From NCBI GenBank assembly GCA_037074765.1, contig JBAMDO010000205.1:35213-99212 (forward strand): a DNA stretch of 64,000 bases. Direction: 5' to 3'. Numbering within the stretch: position 1 is the first letter of the stretch; every line of letters starts with the position of its first letter. The DNA is from Mansonella perstans (lineage: Eukaryota; Nematoda; Chromadorea; Rhabditida; Onchocercidae). This document shows, one piece after another, positions 58,361 through 64,000 of this stretch. The notes under the pieces were generated by a model. The model saw only the letters and a list, made by a program, of their open reading frames with translations. It did not search any database and had not been told where the DNA came from. The position numbers and the translations under genes are program-made.

Positions 58361-59405
58361 TTATTGTAGGTTGTGGCGAATTTTGTTTGGTTCATATTGT
58401 TGATAATGCTGAGTTCCTCCGGGGTCGTATCTTCGCTTTTGTTCAGATTTGTTAATTGTAGGTTTATTGTCAGTACGGGTGAATGAACTCTGACAATTCT
58501 TTACTTGTTGATTCACCTTAACCATCTTTAACAAGAAATCTCTTAGTTTCAAAATTGACCAAGGCATATCTAATGTTTTCTGAGTATATACCTTATTCAA
58601 AATCCATGATGGCAACTTGCTTTCTACCATAGTTTCAATACTTGAGTGCTCCAGGTTTTCTCCTGAAGCTTTCAGTTGGCGCAACACTCGTTCGATATTC
58701 TCGACGATTGTAATCCAATTCCTTCCACTTCTTTTGAGAGACTGGAGTTCGTAATATAGTATTGTTGATATTGTCGAGGGGTCGTCATATTTTTCTTTGA
58801 GCAGTTGCCTGATTACTCCATAGTTTTCTGGAGCTATATCGTATCCTGATACGGCTTGTAAGGAGCTTTGAAACACGAATACAAATAATTTAGTTTTTGA
58901 ATTTCCGGAATTGGTTGTGAATGGATAGCTACATCGAAGCTGCTCCAAAATTGTCGCCATTGCCTTGGGTCGTCATTGAAGGTAGGTTAGGACAACTAAG
59001 GGAGATTGACAGTAAGGTTGGAAGGAGGAATTAATTTCTCCTGCTTCTTACTCTTTCCCTTTAATAGCTGTTCCCATTTTTACTCGGCTTCCTCCTTGTC
59101 CCTTGTCAGCGTTATCAACGCTTCCTTTCCCTCATGGATTATTTGGAATAATCCATGTTCGCCTTCCGTGAGTGTTTCATAAATTTTTTCTTCTTTTCTT
59201 TCATTGTGGTGATCGTTTGAATATAGTTGAACCACTTGTCGTTTGCTTTTTCAATTGAATCAACACATAATTGTATTCTATCGATTTTATCCGAGAGAAC
59301 GTTTCTCCTCGTGGTATAGGCGTTTCCCTGTTGATCCAGGGCGCATTTGGATCCGGGTATACTGGTTCCGGGGAGTTTATTTTTATACCAGCATCCAACC
59401 AGCAA
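58361..59405 (-). pseudogene. Gag with DUF1759, several frame breaks (BEL/Pao)
   Basis: The N-terminal frame is 59139-59405. The C-terminal frame is 58361-58960 (GYDIAPENYGVIRQLLKEKY, LEHSSIETMVESKLPSWILN). Between them the LPTFNDDPRQWRQFW-like core can be read only by changing frame. The same segments occur in the 6.5 and 9.5 kb gags, so all are one lineage, but this copy is clearly diverged from them. Confidence 0.75.
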
Positions 59406-59481
59406 AAACCAAGTTAGTTCTTCAAGAAATATTCTGTCGTGAACTTCTTGAACTTCTTGAGAGAGGTCAATGCTTAGCCGA

Positions 59482-59502
59482 TATCCTCCAACGTTTACAC
59501 CA
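59482..59502 (-). other. Primer-binding site of the full-length element
   Basis: The minus strand reads TGGTGTAAACGTTGGAGGAT seven bases after the LTR end. It starts TGGTGT and not TGGTGCC, so it differs from the 6373/10260 elements and would use another tRNA. Confidence 0.55.
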
Positions 59503-59509
59503 GGGATAT

Positions 59510-60004
59510 TGTATTGAATTGAGTTTATTGTGTTGTTGGATTGAGTTTGTGTGACTGAATTGAGTTGCGGGAACGCCTCAAACTTGGGTAATTAAACCTT
59601 AACAAATGCGAATGCAATTAAAGGCATTAACAAACGCGAACGTAAATATTTAATGTAGAAGGAAAAATTAGATAAGAACATAAGTGTAATTGAATGAAGA
59701 AACAAATGAGTTGGAGAACTGACAATCTATATATAGTAGTAGAAAAGGAGGGAATAATGGCGTGATAGAAGGATCATAAGGTCAAATGATAAAGGAGGAA
59801 ATCATTTATGGTGGACAATAGATGATATACAACAGCAGCAATTTTGAAGCGACACGGTGACAGAATAGGAATTACATGCATACAAAAGAATGCAACTTTA
59901 GATCACAACAGAGACATAGGAATCAATTGAATGCGTCATAATGCCATTAATGTTTATATACAATTTGAATTATTGGCGGTTTCGCGATATGATCGTTCGA
60001 GACA
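59510..60004 (-). mobile_element. Right LTR of the full-length element, with exact SL1
   Basis: It runs from TGTCTCGAACGATC at 60004 to ...ATACA at 59510 on the minus strand. A TATATATAG box lies near 59733 and the 22-of-22 SL1 at 59577-59598. There is no AATAAA directly before SL1 here. The right end abuts the duplicated SR-gene segment at ACATCGTT. Confidence 0.8.
59577..59598 (-). other. Exact SL1 spliced leader inside LTR (second copy)
   Basis: All 22 nt are present in LTR sense orientation, followed by GCGTTCCCGCAACTC. This LTR is strongly diverged from the 12000-12562 LTR around it, so the perfect leader stands out. Confidence 0.9.
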
Positions 60005-61897
60005 TCGTTACACAGCGTTTAGGTGTTGTGCTTTTAGGCTCGTGGCAAGATTTAAAAGACCATATGCATGAAGCGGGCGATATTTGCTATACGGATGTAT
60101 TACGTGATGGCACTGGTATTGTGGAATATGGTCGTTATGAAAATATGAAATATGCTTTACGTAAACTTGATGATACAAAGTTCAAATCACATGAAGTATG
60201 TATATTCTTTCCAGTCTACATATTCAGTTTTTTTTTTTTTTTTTTCACTGTATGATTGTATTTTAGTAATCCTTTTACACAAAATTCTCAGGGCGAAACC
60301 GCATACATTCGAGTGAAAGAAGACAATGGAGAATCGCATGCCCATTCTCGTTTCAGATCACCGGTTGGTCGCGCTTCTCGAGGTTCACCGCAATATAGTC
60401 CATCTTACAGTAATAGCGGAAGTCGTTCTCACTCACCTTGACTTGTGCACGTTCCTTTATTCATCACTTTTTGCGCTAACGTTACCTGATCCAGTATTCT
60501 GCTGTTAATGATCGGACCTCATTGCGAATCAACTTATGGATTCAATGTGAGAGAAACTGGCTTTGTTGGTTGCTTTCGTTGGGAGGACAATATCCTCACG
60601 AAATTCCTGTTTCTGCCTCTGATTGGAAGCTTCAGGGAAGACATTTATAAAAATGATTGTTTGCAGTGAAATGATATTAGAAATGCAACGGAGTTGCAAA
60701 GCTGTGTTGCTTCAAATAGCAACAGGTTCGGTGGCGTTCAGGTAGGCCGTAATTTTCCTATTATCTTTTGCTTCAGAAAAGTAAAACTTCGCTTTTTTGG
60801 GACTGTGCAGGTTATTGCGTTGATGTGTTTTGAACGAATTATCCTGTGAGTTTTAATATTTTTCTCTGTACTAAATGGTAGGCATCATTCAGCTGAATTA
60901 GTATTTTAATTGTCGCTGTGCCTATACTGAGGGGACATCATAAAAGTGAATGGGAATAAAATGTTTGCAGGTGTAGTTTTGCCTGGAAGCTTATTAAATG
61001 CGTTGGAAATTTGCCTATTAAGAGTAACCATCACATGATTGTAATCATCAAACTACTAAAAAGTGCATTGCATGGATGAATGGGTAATCCTATTTTGTTT
61101 TGAGTTACCATCTTTACCATTTATGCGTCAATAATTTATAATTATGGTTGCCTTGTAAAAAGGATAAATTATTTTTTGTTTGATTATTTTTCACTTTTGG
61201 ACATCTAGCGCATTATTTCAAACTTAAAGTATGGGTTTTTGAAATTTAATTTGAGCCACATAATTTTCTGTATTTCGATGTTTTCTGATAATGATGAAAT
61301 TTAAAAGTGGACGATCTAATAGGCTTCCATTCCTAATTTATTCGTAGACGAAAGCATTTCCAAATTTGTTGCTTGCATAAATGACTAGCCACATTTTAAT
61401 GATAGTTTATACTAGCTTCTGTCTGAAAAAACCATCGATCGGCTCTTCTTAATTAAATAACTGCAGAAAACATAATATCAAGATAGCAAAGATAAAATGT
61501 GTGCATTTTTTACTTCAGTAAAAAAAATTAAGTAGGGAAGAGAATAAAATCGAATTTTTGCTTTTAAAAATGTTCCAGTAAACTATAAGGATGTGATTTA
61601 CGGCATCATTACATAAATGAAGGAATTGGAATGGAAATTAAATCATATTTGCGGTTATAAAGTAAGCTGTTCACGAATCACATAATAGTTGAACATGTAT
61701 ACTGGTCGTGTCACGTATTTTATCATTCAGTATCGTTCCGTGCTGATATCATTTTCTTTTTCATTGTGTTACTGGAATATTACAAATAACAGATTGACTC
61801 GAATTGTTCTTTCAAAATCAACAGTAACATAGTTCACATTTCGAAGAATATATTTTCTATCTTAATATACTACATCTGTTGTTTTTAACCATCGAAT
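60003..61897 (+). repeat. Second copy of the SR-gene 3' half
   Basis: Matches 51462-53908 with a ~550-base internal deletion (junction CCTCATT|GCGAATC near 60524) and few substitutions. It begins exactly at the end of the retroelement's right LTR. Confidence 0.85.
60038..60441 (+). pseudogene. Duplicated SR-factor exons 3 and 4 (no RRM1)
   Basis: Exons at 60038-60195 and 60292-60441 keep splice sites and reading frame. They encode RRM2 from the SWQDLKD motif plus the RS tail. Replacement changes include Arg to His (HMHEAG), Val to Ile (DICY), Asp to Asn (YENMK) and Ser to Phe in the RS tail. There is no start, RRM1 or promoter of its own. It would be expressed only by read-through and splicing from the upstream gene across the 6 kb element. 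Confidence 0.75.
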
Positions 61898-63895
61898 TTC
61901 GCCAAATTTGCAGCCATTCTGCATTATAATCATCAAATTTGCAGCTGTTCTGCATTTTTATTTTCCATATTTCACTTTTGTTTTCTTTTTTTTTTTTCAA
62001 AAACTGACTTTACAGCAGATTTGAAGTTTGTTAGTTGTAACAATGATGACATATTCCATATAGCATAGTCAATTATGGGATCCTTCCACGCTACGTAACT
62101 CCACGTACAATCCGCGCTTGATGTTATATTCTGTTGTCAAGGGTTTTAGCCTATTGAGCCTCACGTTTTGCTGTTATATACTGAGCTAATAAAGTTGCAT
62201 TGCTTATTTTTTTGATGTTTGCGATGTACTTTTGGATTTTTAATTTTCATGTCTTGTTGCTTATACTCTCAATTGCTCCAAAGATTTCTGCCCTAATTTC
62301 ACTAACATTTCCGAAGTTCATGTTTTCAGTTGAAGAAAATCCTCGATAATCCAAATTGAAAATAATTTTCAAATATAGGATTTTCTTAAAATTTTCTGAT
62401 TATACAGATTTATTAAATCGATTCACTGGCCAATATAATGCAGAATCCTGTATTCTGCCTGAAAAATTAGGATGAAGTGTCCTTTCAAGCTCACATGTTA
62501 TTTTAGATTGCAGTAACGCTATTGTCCAGGGTATGTGATGCGAAAGGGAAACAATGATTAAAGAACGCCATTACATCTAGTGTTAGCAGTATTCCGTAGC
62601 GATTTTTTATACTTCATTTGATTTTTTAAATAGCTTTTTGAGTAGTAACAATATTAGGGACAACATTGAATGACATGAAAAAATTATCATATTGTTTTAT
62701 GTAAATATTTTTGTGAATATTTTTTAGATTAGATACATTAACATATCTAATCTAAAAGTGCAAAAAATTTTTCTGTGCATAAACATCACAAACTTCAGGC
62801 TACTAGGCTAATAACCATTACTGTCATACAAAATCAAAATATACACTTGTGTCTGTAAAAATTTCAGATTGTACAGATGTTATGTGTTTTTGTAAAATTT
62901 CAGTTTGTAAATATTTCAAAATAAAAATATGCCCTGATATCTGTAAAAATTTCAGATTTGTACATTGTGGTTAAATATGCTACTTCTAATATCACATAAA
63001 CTATAAACAAATGTACATATTTTGTAAGCATTTGAACACTATGTAGTATAAGGAAAAATTTGTTGTCAAAAAGAAAAGTAATAGAAGAATTAAAGTGATG
63101 ATCGTAATGATAACAAGATTAGAAAGTGTTGTAACATTTGATACATTCAGATTGAATAGTATAAATAAACAAATAAGATTTTATTATGCTAGGAGCGATA
63201 ATAGTGAATACTATTATCGCTATATTAATTATTATATTAATATCGATATTATATTAATATCGCTATATTATTATTATATTAATTAATAAAATATTAATTA
63301 ATTCATCATAATACATACTCAATTACATTTACATTCATTGAATAATTACTTCAATCATACACACATTTTGTGTAGTGATTTATTTGAGTTAAATAAATTG
63401 GTTGTTAGATTTTGTAGCATCCTATTTATTTATTGTTCATACCCGATACAGGGGGAGGACTTGAATATGTCCCTTAATAACAAAGTATGCTGTCACAATG
63501 GGCCCGTTATATCCCTCTCTTGAACATTTTTATTTGTTGCTATCATTGTAGAGCACATATATTTTATGGCAGAAATTTAGAAATGAAGTGATGAGTAATA
63601 TTGTCGTATGGTGGTAGTAAGAAAGAGAGGAAAAAGAGGAAAGAGAGAGAGAGAGAGAGAGAGAGGGAGAAGGATAGATAGATGAAGAAAAATTATCACT
63701 GCTTCAGACAGACAATTCTGGTAGTGCAAGTGCCACCAATATAGAATAGATATGATTCACTTATTGCATTTCAAAAAGTGTTGGGTTAGTGTAGTCCTGA
63801 ACAATAATAATTCTACCTTTTCTTTTTTCTTTTTACTACTTTTAGAAATTTTTTTTAAACTATTGAAGCAACAACATCACACTCTCTTCATTGTT

Positions 63896-63929
<34 letters not shown>

Positions 63930-64000
63930 TGAGCAAAAATGATTCATCCATCAGTTTTGATCTATTTCAATTTCAAGGTAAAAAAAAAAATCATTTTTTT
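61898..64000. other. No gene recognised; simple repeats and hairpins
   Basis: AT-rich with no coding domain seen. A hairpin at 62722-62757 has 14-bp perfect arms (TTTTAGATTAGATA). Another at 63195-63220 has 11-bp arms (GCGATAATAGT, loop GAAT) inside an ATTAATAT-rich stretch to 63305. (AG)n runs at 63642-63666, and a poly-T of ~26 at 63901-63926. Degenerate copies of CTGTAAAAATTTCAGAT recur at about 62852-62960. Confidence 0.6.

Larger units (their letters stand above)
53909..60004 (-). mobile_element. Nearly full-length decayed BEL/Pao retrotransposon
   Basis: On the minus strand, from right to left: LTR (59510-60004), primer site, gag, protease, reverse transcriptase, RNase H, integrase, and a truncated LTR (53909-54156). 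The order gag-PR-RT-RH-IN and the DUF1759 and DUF5641 domains are those of BEL/Pao elements. No env-like frame is seen. Frames are interrupted by stops and shifts, so this copy is dead. It sits between two copies of the SR-gene 3' half. Confidence 0.88.

Noticed and set aside
63095..63286. 63-codon frame in the AT-rich tail
   Set aside because: Its C-terminal half is translation of ATTAAT-type simple sequence and hairpin.

Overview
The window is AT-rich invertebrate nuclear DNA and looks like a nematode, most likely spirurid/filarial. The evidence is small exons with GT-AG introns and TTTCAG acceptors, a nematode-type patched-related (PTR) gene, a nematode cysteine-rich secreted protein, BEL/Pao retrotransposons, and copies of the nematode SL1 spliced-leader sequence. 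A decayed bacterial IS630-type transposase also fits a lineage exposed to Wolbachia. The species cannot be fixed from the sequence alone.

Layout. 1-2.8 kb: mostly empty, with a 24-bp-arm hairpin and the IS630-like relic. 2.8-4.9 kb: five-exon secreted cysteine-rich gene (+). 5.6-15.2 kb: a retrotransposon graveyard. It holds a ~2.1 kb inverted duplication of a BEL/Pao LTR plus gag, an SF3B3 pseudogene fragment that flanks the LTR and is partly copied in the duplication, a third gag fragment, nested LTRs and solo LTRs with 5-bp target-site duplications. 15.4-17.3 kb (-): mitochondrial glutamate-type carrier. 20.3-24.3 kb (-): ERGIC2/Erv41-like ER-Golgi cargo protein. 26-28.2 kb (+): a possible small gene, a duplicated segment including a putative structured RNA, and a broken Argonaute C-terminus. 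28.7-29.3 kb (-): two exons of a serine beta-lactamase-like (LACTB) gene. 32.0-40.0 kb (-): complete 13-exon PTR gene, 952 aa. 42.6-45.4 kb (-): ASNSD1-like asparagine-synthetase-domain protein. 47.0-49.7 kb (+): BBS4. 50.7-51.9 kb (+): SR splicing factor of the SRSF1/rsp-3 type. 53.9-60.0 kb (-): a nearly full-length decayed BEL/Pao element, followed by a second copy of the 3' half of the SR gene. 61.9-64 kb: no gene recognised.

The host genes are single-copy housekeeping or signalling genes from unrelated pathways, and I see no operon logic among them. Exon junctions were placed by hand and keep phase for seven multi-exon genes (the secreted gene, carrier, ERGIC2, PTR, ASNSD1, BBS4 and SR factor).

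The most unusual signal is in the LTRs. Several carry the SL1 spliced leader in sense orientation, two of them exact to all 22 nt. The leader sits just downstream of an AATAAA signal in three LTRs and is followed by U5-like sequence, not by the splice donor of an SL RNA gene. This suggests SL1 was captured from trans-spliced element RNA and may be part of the R region used for strand transfer. A second notable signal is a pair of introns in the PTR gene that start with AT instead of GT.
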